Below, in pieces: positions 35,255-44,629 of a stretch of 64,000 nt of DNA (position 1 is the stretch's first letter; every line of letters starts with the position of its first letter). The notes under the pieces are model-generated. The model saw nothing but the letters and a program-made list of their open reading frames with translations. It did not search any database and was not told the origin of the DNA. The position numbers and the translations under genes were made by a program. The stretch spans positions 18,381-82,380 of the forward strand of contig DVLK01000098.1 in NCBI GenBank assembly GCA_018715545.1, written 5' to 3'. Source of the stretch: Candidatus Caccovivens faecavium (GTDB lineage Bacteria; Bacillota; Clostridia; Christensenellales; UBA1242).

Positions 35255-37651
35255 ATGAAAATTTCTTATAGTTGGCTTAAAGATTTTGTAGATATAAATA
35301 TATCACCAGAGGAGCTCGCTGAGAAGCTTACCGTTTCTGGTTTTGAGGTGGAAGAGGTTATCTATCAAAATGAACATCTCCATGATGTATATGTAGGAAA
35401 AATCACAAGAATTGAAAAGCATAAAGATGCAGATAAATTACAAGTTTGTACAGTCGATGTTGGAGATAAGATTGTGCAGATTATAACATCGGCAACAAAT
35501 GTGTTTGAAGGCGCGCTTGTGCCTGTGTCACTCGAAGGTGCTGACTTATGCAATGGTGTAAAAATTAAGCCTACCAATTTTAGAGGCGTTAAGAGCGATG
35601 GCATGTTCTGCTCTGGTGAAGAACTCGGTATTGACGAAAATTATATTGAAGGTGGCGGGGTTAACGGCATTTTGATTTTGCCTGAAAATACGAAGATAGG
35701 CGCAAAAATTGAGGATGCTCTTCTTCTCAACGATGTTGTGTTCGATGTCAATGTCACACCAAATCGTCCAGATTGCAACAGTGTGATAGGAATTGCGCGT
35801 GAAGTTTCGGCTATCTATGATGTGCCTTTAAAAGATGTTGATTATTCCTATAAGACATGTGGCGGAAATGTCAATGATTATATAAGTGTGGAAGTAAAGA
35901 CAAAGAAGTGTCCGCGCTATATGGCGTCATATATAAAAGACTTAAATCTTTCGCGTTCTCCACTTTGGCTTAGGTCTAGACTTTTTGCTTGTGGAATTAA
36001 GCCGATAAACAAGATTGTTGATATAACAAATTATGTGCTTGTTGAGCAAGGTCAACCTATGCATGCGTTTGAATATAATCATCTTGCTGGCAAGAAGATT
36101 GTTGTGCGCGATGCAAAGAAAGGTGAGAAAATTGCTGTTTTAAATGGTAATACCTATGAACTTGATGAAAATGACATGGTTATAGCTGACAGCGAAAAGC
36201 CTGTTGTTATTGCAGGTATCATCGGTGGAGTTAATTCTTGCGTAGAACCTAGCACAAAAGAAACTGTCTTTGAATGTGCTGTTTTTGACCTAAAAAGTGT
36301 AAGACTTACAAGTAGAAAGATTGGAGTTAGCACTGATTCGTCAATGAGATATTCAAAAGGCGTCTATGTTGACACGCCAGTAAAAGCCTTGAAGCGTGCT
36401 TTACATCTTGTAAATGCTTTGGATGCTGGAAAGATTGTGGATGGTATTATTGATAAATGCGATGTAAAATCAAAAGTTCGCTTTTTCACGGCTTCAATGA
36501 GTAAAATAGACAAAATCTTAGGGGTTAAGATTGACAGAGATAGGGTTTTACAGATTTTAAACAGCTTAGGAATAAAGTCCACTTTGAATGGCGACAATCT
36601 TCATGTTGAGCCTCCATACTATCGTGAAGATATCGAATGTGAGAATGATATCGCAGAAGAACTCATCCGTATCTATGGTTATGATATCTATAACAATCTT
36701 GAAGGCGAGGCTTTTGAAAATTCTTCTGTAACTGTCGGAGCTTATGAACCAAGACTTGTTTTTGAAAACAACTTAAAAAATGAACTTGTAGATTTTGGTT
36801 TCTATGAAACTTTAAATTACTCTTTATATTCGTCAACAGCTTGCGATAAGCTTTTAATCGACGATGAAAGAAAGAATGTTATAAAAATAGCAAATCCTAT
36901 AAGCGAAGAGCTTTCAACTGTAAGAACGGTTATGGCTCACGCATTACTACTTGATATAAAATTTAACCTTTCGGTTGGAAATAAAGATTTACGCTTTTTT
37001 GAAGTCGGAAAAGTTTATCAGCCAAAAGCTTTACCTCTTACAGAACTACCTGTTGAAAATAACAGATTGTCAATCGCTGTGTGTGAGGACGGTTATGACT
37101 TCTTTATGCTTAAAAATGTCATTGAAAATTTACTAGTTACAACATCATTAAAGTATAAATTAGAGCGTTCTACTGAACCATATCTTCACAGTGGTGTCAG
37201 CGCTGATATCATCGCAGAGGATGGCAGAAAGGTTGGATACTTTGGAAAAATTCATCCAAAGGTGTTAAAGAACTACGATATCTCTCATGATGTCTATTAT
37301 GCCGAGCTTGACACAGACTACCTATCAGGCTTGAAAGAAAAAACATATAGCGTTAAAGAAGTGTCGAAATTCGCTGAGGTTGAGCGTGATATTGCGGTTG
37401 TAGTTGATGAAGAAGTTACAAATGGAGAACTCACTTCTGCAATAAAGTCTGCTTGCGGAAAGTTGTTTGTAAAAGCAGAACTTTTCGATGTGTATAGAAA
37501 CATAAGTCTTGGTGAAAATAAGAAGAGTATGGCTTATAAAATTCATCTATTAAATGAAGAAAAAACTATGACCGCTGAGGAAATTAACGCTGTTATAAAT
37601 AAAGTATTGAAAAGTTTGGAATATCGCTATAAAGCAAAACTTCGTGCATAA
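35255..37651 (+). CDS. pheT: Phenylalanyl-tRNA synthetase beta subunit
   Basis: A 798-residue beta subunit with the N-terminal EMAP-like tRNA-binding domain (VGKITRIEKHKDADKLQVC), the B3/B4 editing region, B5 (VNVTPNRPDCNSVIGIAREV earlier, ECENDIAEELIRIYGYD later) and the C-terminal anticodon-binding domain (VERDIAVVVDEEV). The ATG at 35255 is chosen for its AAGGAGAA site; an earlier in-frame ATG at 35186 has none. The 153-bp gap after pheS holds an imperfect inverted repeat at 35108-35133. Confidence 0.96.
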   Translation: MKISYSWLKDFVDINISPEELAEKLTVSGFEVEEVIYQNEHLHDVYVGKITRIEKHKDADKLQVCTVDVGDKIVQIITSATNVFEGALVPVSLEGADLCNGVKIKPTNFRGVKSDGMFCSGEELGIDENYIEGGGVNGILILPENTKIGAKIEDALLLNDVVFDVNVTPNRPDCNSVIGIAREVSAIYDVPLKDVDYSYKTCGGNVNDYISVEVKTKKCPRYMASYIKDLNLSRSPLWLRSRLFACGIKPINKIVDITNYVLVEQGQPMHAFEYNHLAGKKIVVRDAKKGEKIAVLNGNTYELDENDMVIADSEKPVVIAGIIGGVNSCVEPSTKETVFECAVFDLKSVRLTSRKIGVSTDSSMRYSKGVYVDTPVKALKRALHLVNALDAGKIVDGIIDKCDVKSKVRFFTASMSKIDKILGVKIDRDRVLQILNSLGIKSTLNGDNLHVEPPYYREDIECENDIAEELIRIYGYDIYNNLEGEAFENSSVTVGAYEPRLVFENNLKNELVDFGFYETLNYSLYSSTACDKLLIDDERKNVIKIANPISEELSTVRTVMAHALLLDIKFNLSVGNKDLRFFEVGKVYQPKALPLTELPVENNRLSIAVCEDGYDFFMLKNVIENLLVTTSLKYKLERSTEPYLHSGVSADIIAEDGRKVGYFGKIHPKVLKNYDISHDVYYAELDTDYLSGLKEKTYSVKEVSKFAEVERDIAVVVDEEVTNGELTSAIKSACGKLFVKAELFDVYRNISLGENKKSMAYKIHLLNEEKTMTAEEINAVINKVLKSLEYRYKAKLRA

Positions 37652-37667
37652 CTAACAAAGGAGAAAT

Positions 37668-38789
37668 ATGATTTTTCTTGACAATGCGGGAACAACAAAG
37701 ATGTTTTCTGAATGTGTGACAACATATTCTCATTTTGCGTGCGAGGAATTTTACAATCCTTCTGCTGTATCTCGAAAAAGCGCTTTTGTGCATGCCAAAC
37801 TTGAAGAGGTTAGAAGAGATTGTTTGAAAAAGTTAGGCGCGTTAAAGGGGACTGTCATCTTTACGGGCGGTGCAACTGAGAGCAACAATCTGGCAATAAA
37901 GGGCGCAGTCAAAAATGACGACTATGAGTATGTCTTTTCAAATGGTGAACATCCTTCTGTTTTTAACATTGCGCGAAGTTTGGAAAATGATGGAAAGGTC
38001 GTTAGGTTCGTAGGGCTAGATAAGAATGGCAAGGTAAATTTAGATGAACTTGAAAATATGCTAAATAAAAGGACTAAGCTTATAAGTTGTATGCTTGTCA
38101 GCAACGAAACGGGCGCCATAAATGATGTAAAAAAAATTGTTGCACTTAGAAATGAACTTGCTCCGAACGCGCTTGTGCATATTGACGCGGTGCAAGGCTT
38201 TATGAAAATACCTTTTTCGGTCGAGGATTTAGGCGTTGATATGCTTTCGTTTAGCGCACATAAATTTCATGGACCAAAAGGTGTCGGAGGTCTATATGTT
38301 CGGTCGCTACAATTAATAAAAAACATAATTGACGGCGGTGGACAAGAATATGGGCTTCGTTCTGGCACGGAGAATGTTCCGGGTGTTATGGCTATGCAAA
38401 CGGCACTTTTAAAAATCGATGTGAAAGAAAATTTTAAAAACGTGTCAAGACTAAAACAAATTTTTAACGACATAGTGGCTACTGAGAATGGTATAAAGAT
38501 ATTAGATTTTCATGGTTCGCCATATATTGAGGTGCTTTTATTTAGCGGAGTGAAAGGTGAAACTATGCTTCATGCCTTAGAAGAAAATGGTGTGATTGTC
38601 GGACTTGGTAGTGCTTGCTCTGCAAAAAAAGCAGGAAATCGCATTTTGGAAAACATCGGTTATAGTAAGGAAGAGATAATTTCCTCTTGTAGAATTAGTT
38701 TTAATGCGTATATGAATGAAAGTGAAGTAAAAGAGGCGGGCAAGATAATAATTGAAACTTATAGAGAGATGTTAAAGAGGCTAAACTAA
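37668..38789 (+). CDS. Cysteine desulfurase (NifS/IscS-like), thiI partner
   Basis: A 373-residue PLP enzyme with TGGATESNNLAIKGAV, the PLP Lys in SFSAHKFHGPKGVGGLYV and the catalytic Cys loop GLGSACSAKKAGNRIL. It passes sulfur from cysteine as a persulfide. It shares TAATGG with thiI directly downstream, so it probably supplies sulfur for 4-thiouridine and perhaps thiamine thiazole. A separate nifS-nifU pair lies at the right end of the window for Fe-S assembly. Confidence 0.93.
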   Translation: MIFLDNAGTTKMFSECVTTYSHFACEEFYNPSAVSRKSAFVHAKLEEVRRDCLKKLGALKGTVIFTGGATESNNLAIKGAVKNDDYEYVFSNGEHPSVFNIARSLENDGKVVRFVGLDKNGKVNLDELENMLNKRTKLISCMLVSNETGAINDVKKIVALRNELAPNALVHIDAVQGFMKIPFSVEDLGVDMLSFSAHKFHGPKGVGGLYVRSLQLIKNIIDGGGQEYGLRSGTENVPGVMAMQTALLKIDVKENFKNVSRLKQIFNDIVATENGIKILDFHGSPYIEVLLFSGVKGETMLHALEENGVIVGLGSACSAKKAGNRILENIGYSKEEIISSCRISFNAYMNESEVKEAGKIIIETYREMLKRLN

Positions 38790-39988
38790 TGGAAGAAAGA
38801 AAGGTGCTGTTACTCAAATTTGGTGAACTGTTTTTAAAAGGTAAAAACAAGCATGAATTTGAAAAATTATTGATGAATAATATTAGGCGTAAACTTAACG
38901 GCTATTATTTCTCTTTGCAGTATACAAGTGGAAGAATAATCCTTGAAAACTATGATGAGTTTGAAGAAAATATCATAATTCAAAAACTGAAAACGGTGTT
39001 TGGGCTTATTGGTGTTGCTAAGGCTGTTGAAATTGACGCTGATTATGAAAATATAAAAAAGTTTGTTTCTGGCATAAAAATATCTGGAACTTTCAAGGTT
39101 GTTGCAAAGCGTGCAGACAAGCGCTATCCACTTACCTCAGTCGAGCTTGAACGAAAGTTAGGTGAGGTGGTTTTAAATTCAAATGAAACGGCAAAGGTAG
39201 ATTTGCACACTCCAAACACCATTCTTTACGCGGAAGTGCGTTTTAATGAAAAGTGCTACATATATTATGAAAACATAAAATGCGTAGGAGGACTTCCTCT
39301 TGGTTCTGGCGGAGAGGCACTGTTGCTTTTATCTGGTGGTATCGACAGCCCTGTGGCAGGCTACCTCATGGCGAAACGCGGATTGAAACTCGAAGCCGTG
39401 CATTTTCATTCCTATCCTTACACAAGTGAGCAGGCAAAAGAGAAGGTTATAGAGCTAGCAAGAGAGCTCACAAACTATGTTGATGAAATTAAATTACATA
39501 TTGTTTCTTTCACGAAAATTCAAGAACAGATACATATGAACTGCGATGCGGAATACATGATAACTATCATGCGAAGAATTATGATGAGAATTGCAGAAAA
39601 AATTTGCAAAAAGGAAAACTTGGGCGCAATAATCACAGGCGAAAGTTTGGGGCAGGTGGCAAGTCAGACAATGCAAAGTATCAATGTGACAAACTCTGTT
39701 GTTACCCTTCCTGTCTTTCGTCCGCTAATTGGTTTTGACAAAGAAGATATTATGGATATTGCAAAGAACATAGGCACCTATGAAACTTCCATTCTTCCTT
39801 ATGAAGATTGTTGCACGGTGTTTTTGCCGAAATATCCGGTCATAAAGCCAACAATAAAAAGAGCTGAACATCTTGAAAAGTTTTTAAATATCGACCTCTT
39901 AGTAAACGAGGCGATTAATAACGAAGAGGTGGTAGTTATTAAAAATTGGTTTATAGAGCATGGCGAAAGTATGCAAGTCTTTCTATAA
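38789..39988 (+). CDS. thiI: tRNA 4-thiouridine synthase ThiI
   Basis: A 399-residue protein with an N-terminal ferredoxin-like/THUMP domain (1-165) and a PP-loop ATPase domain with LLLSGGIDSPVAGYLMAKRG. Downstream motifs ITGESLGQVASQTMQS and RPLIGFDKEDIMDIA fit ThiI. It lacks the C-terminal rhodanese domain, as in Bacillus, where a dedicated cysteine desulfurase transfers sulfur directly. The overlapping upstream gene is such a partner. Confidence 0.95.
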   Translation: MEERKVLLLKFGELFLKGKNKHEFEKLLMNNIRRKLNGYYFSLQYTSGRIILENYDEFEENIIIQKLKTVFGLIGVAKAVEIDADYENIKKFVSGIKISGTFKVVAKRADKRYPLTSVELERKLGEVVLNSNETAKVDLHTPNTILYAEVRFNEKCYIYYENIKCVGGLPLGSGGEALLLLSGGIDSPVAGYLMAKRGLKLEAVHFHSYPYTSEQAKEKVIELARELTNYVDEIKLHIVSFTKIQEQIHMNCDAEYMITIMRRIMMRIAEKICKKENLGAIITGESLGQVASQTMQSINVTNSVVTLPVFRPLIGFDKEDIMDIAKNIGTYETSILPYEDCCTVFLPKYPVIKPTIKRAEHLEKFLNIDLLVNEAINNEEVVVIKNWFIEHGESMQVFL

Positions 39989-40041
39989 ATATAATTTTTA
40001 AAAACATAAATTTCCACTTTTTTAAATTTATATAAAAAATT

Positions 40042-40095
40042 AATGAATAAATATGCAAAATTTCACTTGCATATTTATTAATTTTATTGTATAAT
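40042..40095 (+). promoter_or_regulatory. argR promoter with ARG-box operator
   Basis: TTGCAT (40067-40072) and TATAAT (40090-40095), 17-bp spacer. AATGAATAAATATGCAAA at 40042-40059 fits the ARG-box consensus at 17 of 18 positions. A weaker inverted box (40066-40083) covers the -35. The two form 13-bp inverted arms, as expected for ArgR autorepression. Confidence 0.65.
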
Positions 40096-40189
40096 AATTA
40101 AAACAACCTGAATAAGTATAAATTTATATTTATGCAAAAATCTTTACAAGTGCCTAAAATAGGCGCATGTAGCTGATAAGGAGAGAAAT

Positions 40190-40642
40190 ATGGCAAGAAG
40201 TTTAAGACAATCAAAAATCTTAGAGCTTATCTCTGTGAAGGAGATTGAAACTCAGGATGAGCTTGCGAAAGAGCTAAAAAATGCCAATTTTGATATCACG
40301 CAAGCCACAATTTCCAGAGATATTAAAGAGCTTGGACTTACCAAAATTTTATCTTCTAGCGGTAAATACAAGTATGCGATTTTGGGTAACGAACAGCAGG
40401 GCGTGTCGAGCAAATATATAAATATTTTTAAGGAATGTGTCATCTCTGTTAAAAACGCTCTTAATCTTGCCGTGATTAAAACTATCAAAGGTATGGGAGG
40501 AAGTGTCGCTTCTTTTATCGACAAGCTTAATCTTATTGACCTTATGGGAACCACCTTTGGCGACGACACCGTGCTTTTAATTTTTCCGTCAACCGCGCTT
40601 TCTAGTGAGGCGGTTGTTACACTTAACAATATTTTAGTTTAG
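40190..40642 (+). CDS. argR: Arginine repressor ArgR
   Basis: A 150-residue regulator. The winged helix has ETQDELAKELKNANFDITQATISRDIKELGL split across residues 20-50, and the C-terminal hexamerisation/arginine-binding domain has IKGMGGSVASFIDKL and GTTFGDDTVLLIFPS (GT-DDT core). It precedes recN by 8 bp, the common Firmicutes order. Its own promoter carries ARG-box-like sites. Confidence 0.96.
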   Translation: MARSLRQSKILELISVKEIETQDELAKELKNANFDITQATISRDIKELGLTKILSSSGKYKYAILGNEQQGVSSKYINIFKECVISVKNALNLAVIKTIKGMGGSVASFIDKLNLIDLMGTTFGDDTVLLIFPSTALSSEAVVTLNNILV

Positions 40643-40650
40643 GAGGAAGT

Positions 40651-42303
40651 ATGCTTTCTTCTCTTTTTATTTCTAACTTTGCTCTCATTAAGACTTGCGA
40701 AATTAATTTTAATAAAGGCTTTAATGTCATTTTAGGTCAGTCAGGTGCTGGCAAGAGTATTCTTATTGATGCTATAAGTTTTGTTTTAGGCGCAAAGGCA
40801 GATAAGACGCTCATGCGAACAGGCGAAAACTTAATGAAAGTCGAAGCTGTGTTTGATAATATAAGTGAAAAAACAAAGAAAAAACTTGAAGATATTGGAG
40901 TGGAATGTGATGACGAACTTATCATATCGCGTTCCCTAAACTCTGACGGCAAAAGTGTAATACGCGTCAACGGATCAGTTGTGGTCTTAAAAAATCTTAG
41001 AGATATCACTGAGGACTTTGTTGATTTTTGTGGTCAGCATGACAGTGTAGGGTTAATAAATGTAAATAACCATCTTGCTCTTTTAGATAGTTTTATTGGG
41101 CGCGAGGCAGAGGAACACTTAAAAACTCTCAATTCCTATTTTGATGAGCTTCAAGAAATTGATAAAAAAATTAAAGCGTTAGGCGGGGATGATGCTGAGC
41201 GAAACAGATTAAAGGAAATTTTAAAATTCCAAATAGACGAAATCGAAAACGCCAATCTCATAACTGGTGAGGAAGAGGAGCTTAAAGAGAAGTTCAACTA
41301 CATATCAGCTTCTGAAAAGATAAGCGAAAATCTAAGTTTAGCACTTAATTATTTGGAGCGTGAAAGTGTTTCAGCTTCTGGACTTGTCTTTGATGCCAAA
41401 GCTCTTTTATCGTCACTATCTGAGTTTGATAACATTTCTGATTGTCAAGATAGGCTAAACAGTGTTTACTACGAGCTTAAAGATATTGCGGAAACCTTGG
41501 AGAATATTCTTGATAACACTGATTATGACCCAGTAAGTTTAGAGCGAATTGATAAACGACTTGATTTAATTAAAGATTTGAAACGCAAGTATGGAAAAAA
41601 TATTGAAGAAATTTTAAAGTTCTTGAAAGACGCCAAAGGCAAGTTGGAAGAGTTAAATAACGGCGAAGAGCTTTTAACTCTTTTAGACAGGCAAAGAAGC
41701 GAGCTATTAGGAAAAATTGAGGATGCATCTTCCAAGCTTTCTGCATTAAGAAAGGAAAAGGCAAAGGCTTTTGAAAGTAAGCTTGAAAAAGAATTAAATG
41801 ACCTACAAATGAAAGGCACAAGTTTTAAAGTTAATTTTGAGAAAGGCGAGCTATCGCGAAAAGGTCAAGACGAGGTTAAGTTTGTCTTTTCCGCAAATAT
41901 CGGAGAGGAGCTTAAAGATTTATCTAAAACGGCATCTGGCGGTGAACTTTCAAGGCTTCTTCTTGCTTTTAAAAATATTATGCTTGATAAAGAAAGTACG
42001 GTTATCTTTGATGAAATTGACTCAGGTATAAGCGGTCAGACAGCAGGAAAGGTAGCCGAGAAGCTAAAAAATATCTCAAAATATCTTCAAACAATCTGTA
42101 TAACACATACGCCAGTGGTTGCAAGTAAGGGCGATGAGTTTATTTTGGTTACAAAGGAAAGTGGTAATGGCGAAACAGTTTCTAATGCACAGATAATTCA
42201 TGGCGATGAAGTTGTCAGAGAAATCGCCAACCTAATTGATGGAAGCGAAAAAATTTCAAAAACAGCCATAAATCACGCCAAAGAATTGTTGTTGAAGAAG
42301 TAA
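40651..42303 (+). CDS. recN: DNA repair protein RecN
   Basis: A 550-residue SMC-like ATPase. Walker A is GQSGAGKSILIDAISFVLG, the two long coiled-coil arms span about residues 150-390, the signature reads TASGGELSRLLLAFK, and Walker B is VIFDEIDSGISG. It acts in double-strand break repair. The start follows AGGAGG, 8 bp after argR. Confidence 0.96.
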   Translation: MLSSLFISNFALIKTCEINFNKGFNVILGQSGAGKSILIDAISFVLGAKADKTLMRTGENLMKVEAVFDNISEKTKKKLEDIGVECDDELIISRSLNSDGKSVIRVNGSVVVLKNLRDITEDFVDFCGQHDSVGLINVNNHLALLDSFIGREAEEHLKTLNSYFDELQEIDKKIKALGGDDAERNRLKEILKFQIDEIENANLITGEEEELKEKFNYISASEKISENLSLALNYLERESVSASGLVFDAKALLSSLSEFDNISDCQDRLNSVYYELKDIAETLENILDNTDYDPVSLERIDKRLDLIKDLKRKYGKNIEEILKFLKDAKGKLEELNNGEELLTLLDRQRSELLGKIEDASSKLSALRKEKAKAFESKLEKELNDLQMKGTSFKVNFEKGELSRKGQDEVKFVFSANIGEELKDLSKTASGGELSRLLLAFKNIMLDKESTVIFDEIDSGISGQTAGKVAEKLKNISKYLQTICITHTPVVASKGDEFILVTKESGNGETVSNAQIIHGDEVVREIANLIDGSEKISKTAINHAKELLLKK

Positions 42304-42339
42304 ATAAAAATTGGAGCATTAATTATTTTACCGAGAAGC

Positions 42340-42368
42340 TTGACAAAATAATTTAGAGTTTATATCAT
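42340..42368 (+). promoter_or_regulatory. sigma-A promoter of SIMPL gene
   Basis: TTGACA (42340-42345) and TATCAT (42363-42368), 17-bp spacer; AAGGAGG follows. Confidence 0.65.
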
Positions 42369-42395
42369 GTTTTCAGGTAAATTAAGGAGGTTTGT

Positions 42396-43037
42396 ATGGA
42401 AATTTTTGTTTCAGGAGAAGGGAGAAAAGAGCTAGCGCCAAATTTAATTGGCTTAGATTACACATTTAAGGCAAAAGAAAAAACTTATGAAAAGGCAGTT
42501 GAGATAGGTACAAAAATAGTAGCTGATTATTTGCAATTTTTAATTGGCGAAGGCTTTGATAAAAGGGAATTTAAAACATCTAGTATGCGTGTAAGCGAAG
42601 CTAGTACTTATGACGGAAAAACTAAAAAATACATAAAAGATGGGTATCTTTTTGTCCAAGAAGCGAGCATTGAATTTGATTATGACTTAAAGCGCATGGC
42701 AAAAATAATTGAAGCAACTTCAAAACTAAAAACGCCACCAACCTATAAAATAGTTTTCGATATTAAAGATAAAGCACAAATGGAAGATGAAATTGTCACG
42801 CTTGCAGTCCTTGATGCAAAGCATAAAGCAGAAAATATCGCAAAGGCAATGGGCAAGCAGATTAAAGAATGTAAAAGGGTGGAATATTCTGCAAATGCTA
42901 GGGGATTTTCTGGGCACTACGATATGATGGAATGTCGAATGATGTCAAAAGAAAGCTCCGCTCAAAACATAGAACAGGTATTTGTGCCAGAAGATATAGT
43001 ATTGACGAAATCGGTTAATTGTGTTTTTGACGCTTAG
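42396..43037 (+). CDS. SIMPL-domain protein
   Basis: A 213-residue SIMPL/DUF541-type protein: it opens with IFVSGEGRKELAPNLIGLDYTFKAKEKTYEKAV and later has DEIVTLAVLDAKHKAENIAKAMGK, matching the family. It lacks a signal peptide, so unlike many relatives it is probably cytosolic. Function is unknown. It is monocistronic with a promoter and a terminator. Confidence 0.75.
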   Translation: MEIFVSGEGRKELAPNLIGLDYTFKAKEKTYEKAVEIGTKIVADYLQFLIGEGFDKREFKTSSMRVSEASTYDGKTKKYIKDGYLFVQEASIEFDYDLKRMAKIIEATSKLKTPPTYKIVFDIKDKAQMEDEIVTLAVLDAKHKAENIAKAMGKQIKECKRVEYSANARGFSGHYDMMECRMMSKESSAQNIEQVFVPEDIVLTKSVNCVFDA

Positions 43038-43051
43038 AAAAATTTAAAAAT

Positions 43052-43100
43052 AAAAGAGAGAAAGTTGTAAGCTATATGGTTAAAATTTCTCTCTTTTTTT
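43052..43100 (+). terminator. Terminator after SIMPL gene
   Basis: AAAAGAGAGAAA (43052-43063) pairs perfectly with TTTCTCTCTTTT (43086-43097), then T's. It also faces the JAMM gene from the other strand. Confidence 0.75.
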
Positions 43101-43111
43101 AATTTTAGCAT

Positions 43112-43876
43112 TTAGTTGTTTATATTTCTATACATTTCTTCGTTAATTAAATATTTATTTGGAGTGTATGAAGGCAATCGTTCGTTTCCCCAGTATATAT
43201 TTGGATGCTTATATAGTTTATAGCCATTTCCAAAATTTTGGTAGGAAATAACATCAAAATCAGGAACACTGTTAATTAATATATTTCCAAACTGCACATT
43301 TTTACCAAATTGCTTGCTTATTCTTTCCACTTCTTTTGTTGTTTCAATTAAACCTTTAATATCACACCAACTAGCGTTTGTTCCACTGGCAAAAGGAGAA
43401 TTTGGACCATACACAGGGGCTAAATTTGGATGTGTATGACCTTGAAAAAGAACAGGTTTTTTATAATTTGAATGCTTTATAAATTCATTTACCCTTTTAT
43501 TTATTAGTTGAAAAGAAGGAGTGTCCCTGTATTCATCTTCAAATGCTGTATTGCTTTTTCGACCTTGCCTGATTGCAGTATAGTATTCATCATAGTTTGG
43601 AAGAATGTCTGTAATCATCACATCACCATTATCTAATTCATAACCAAACATAAAAAATCCTAATTCATTAGCAGTGTTGCGTTTGGCATTTTCACCTAAT
43701 GTGTTTATTATGTTAGTTAATTCTTTGCCTAAATCTTTTGATATAATAATTTTCCCATGTAAAGTAGGAAACATATTTTGAGAAACTAAATTTATCTCTT
43801 CATCCGAAGCGACTTTACCTTTTTCGGCAACATAGCCTAAACCTTGATTTTTTAATACTTGTTCAACAATATGCAT
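43112..43876 (-). CDS. JAB/MPN (JAMM) metalloprotease-like protein
   Basis: A 254-residue protein with JAMM features: Glu71 in ELGFFMFG, His147 and His149 in FQGHTHPN, and Ser169/Asp172 in ASWCDIKGL. The gap between HxH and SxxD is 19 residues instead of the usual 7 because of the insert NLAPVYGPNSPFASGTN. Such domains cleave isopeptide or peptide bonds, for example of ubiquitin-like proteins. No ubiquitin-like, E1 or E2 gene is adjacent. It is an isolated minus-strand gene among plus-strand housekeeping genes, suggesting acquisition. An AGGAG site precedes it. Confidence 0.65.
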   Translation of the reverse strand: MHIVEQVLKNQGLGYVAEKGKVASDEEINLVSQNMFPTLHGKIIISKDLGKELTNIINTLGENAKRNTANELGFFMFGYELDNGDVMITDILPNYDEYYTAIRQGRKSNTAFEDEYRDTPSFQLINKRVNEFIKHSNYKKPVLFQGHTHPNLAPVYGPNSPFASGTNASWCDIKGLIETTKEVERISKQFGKNVQFGNILINSVPDFDVISYQNFGNGYKLYKHPNIYWGNERLPSYTPNKYLINEEMYRNINN

Positions 43877-43997
43877 AAATAACTCCTATTAATTATAGTA
43901 CCATAAAAAATTATAATTAGCAAGTAGTTCGAATTATCTTTTTATAAAGATAGTATCTCATATTTCAATCATATATCGCGCACTTATGCCATTTCAT

Positions 43998-44026
43998 TTG
44001 ACAAAATCGTCAAAATATTTTAAACT
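43998..44026 (+). promoter_or_regulatory. sigma-A promoter of ruvC, leaderless geometry
   Basis: TTGACA (43998-44003) and TAAACT (44021-44026), 17-bp spacer. The ATG starts 6 bases after the -10 box and no ribosome site exists. Confidence 0.7.
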
Positions 44027-44032
44027 TAATGT

Positions 44033-44521
44033 ATGAGAGTTTTAGGTATTGACCCTGGCTATGCAATTGTCGGCTACGGGATTATTGAAACAAGCGAAAA
44101 TAACAAGGTTATCGACTATGGGGTTATCGAAACGCCAAAAGAGGATCCATTGCCTATAAGGCTTCAACATATCGACGAGGCGCTTAGGGTTATTTTTGAA
44201 ACTTATAGGCCAGATGAAGTTGCTATTGAAGAGCTTTTTTATTTCAAAAATCAAAAAACTGTCATTCAGGTGGCACAGGCGAGAGGGGTGATTGTGCTTG
44301 CAAGTCAAAAATATTGCGGACGCACCTTTGAATACACACCAATCCAAATCAAGCAGGCGTTAACAGGTAATGGACATGCCGAAAAAAGGCAGATGCAGTA
44401 TATGGTTAAAAATGTACTTGGGCTTAAAGATATACCGCGTCCAGACGATGCAGCAGATGCGCTTGCCGTAGCGATATGCCATGGACAAATAAATCCTAGA
44501 CTGAACTTTAATATGATGTGA
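44033..44521 (+). CDS. ruvC: Holliday junction resolvase RuvC
   Basis: A 162-residue RuvC with the first catalytic Asp in VLGIDPGYAIVGYG, the Glu in EVAIEELFYFKNQKTVIQVAQARGV, and the terminal DDAADALAVAICH. It cuts Holliday junctions after RuvAB branch migration. Adjacent ruvA and ruvB complete the set. Translation probably starts at the very 5' end of the mRNA. Confidence 0.96.
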   Translation: MRVLGIDPGYAIVGYGIIETSENNKVIDYGVIETPKEDPLPIRLQHIDEALRVIFETYRPDEVAIEELFYFKNQKTVIQVAQARGVIVLASQKYCGRTFEYTPIQIKQALTGNGHAEKRQMQYMVKNVLGLKDIPRPDDAADALAVAICHGQINPRLNFNMM

Positions 44522-44629
44522 ATAAGGTTTCTTTTTAGATATTTATAAAAATTTACAGATAATATCTAGTTAAATTTACTGAAAGCTTATACTACTTAAA
44601 ACCTTTTGATAAATTTTATGTGAGGCGTT

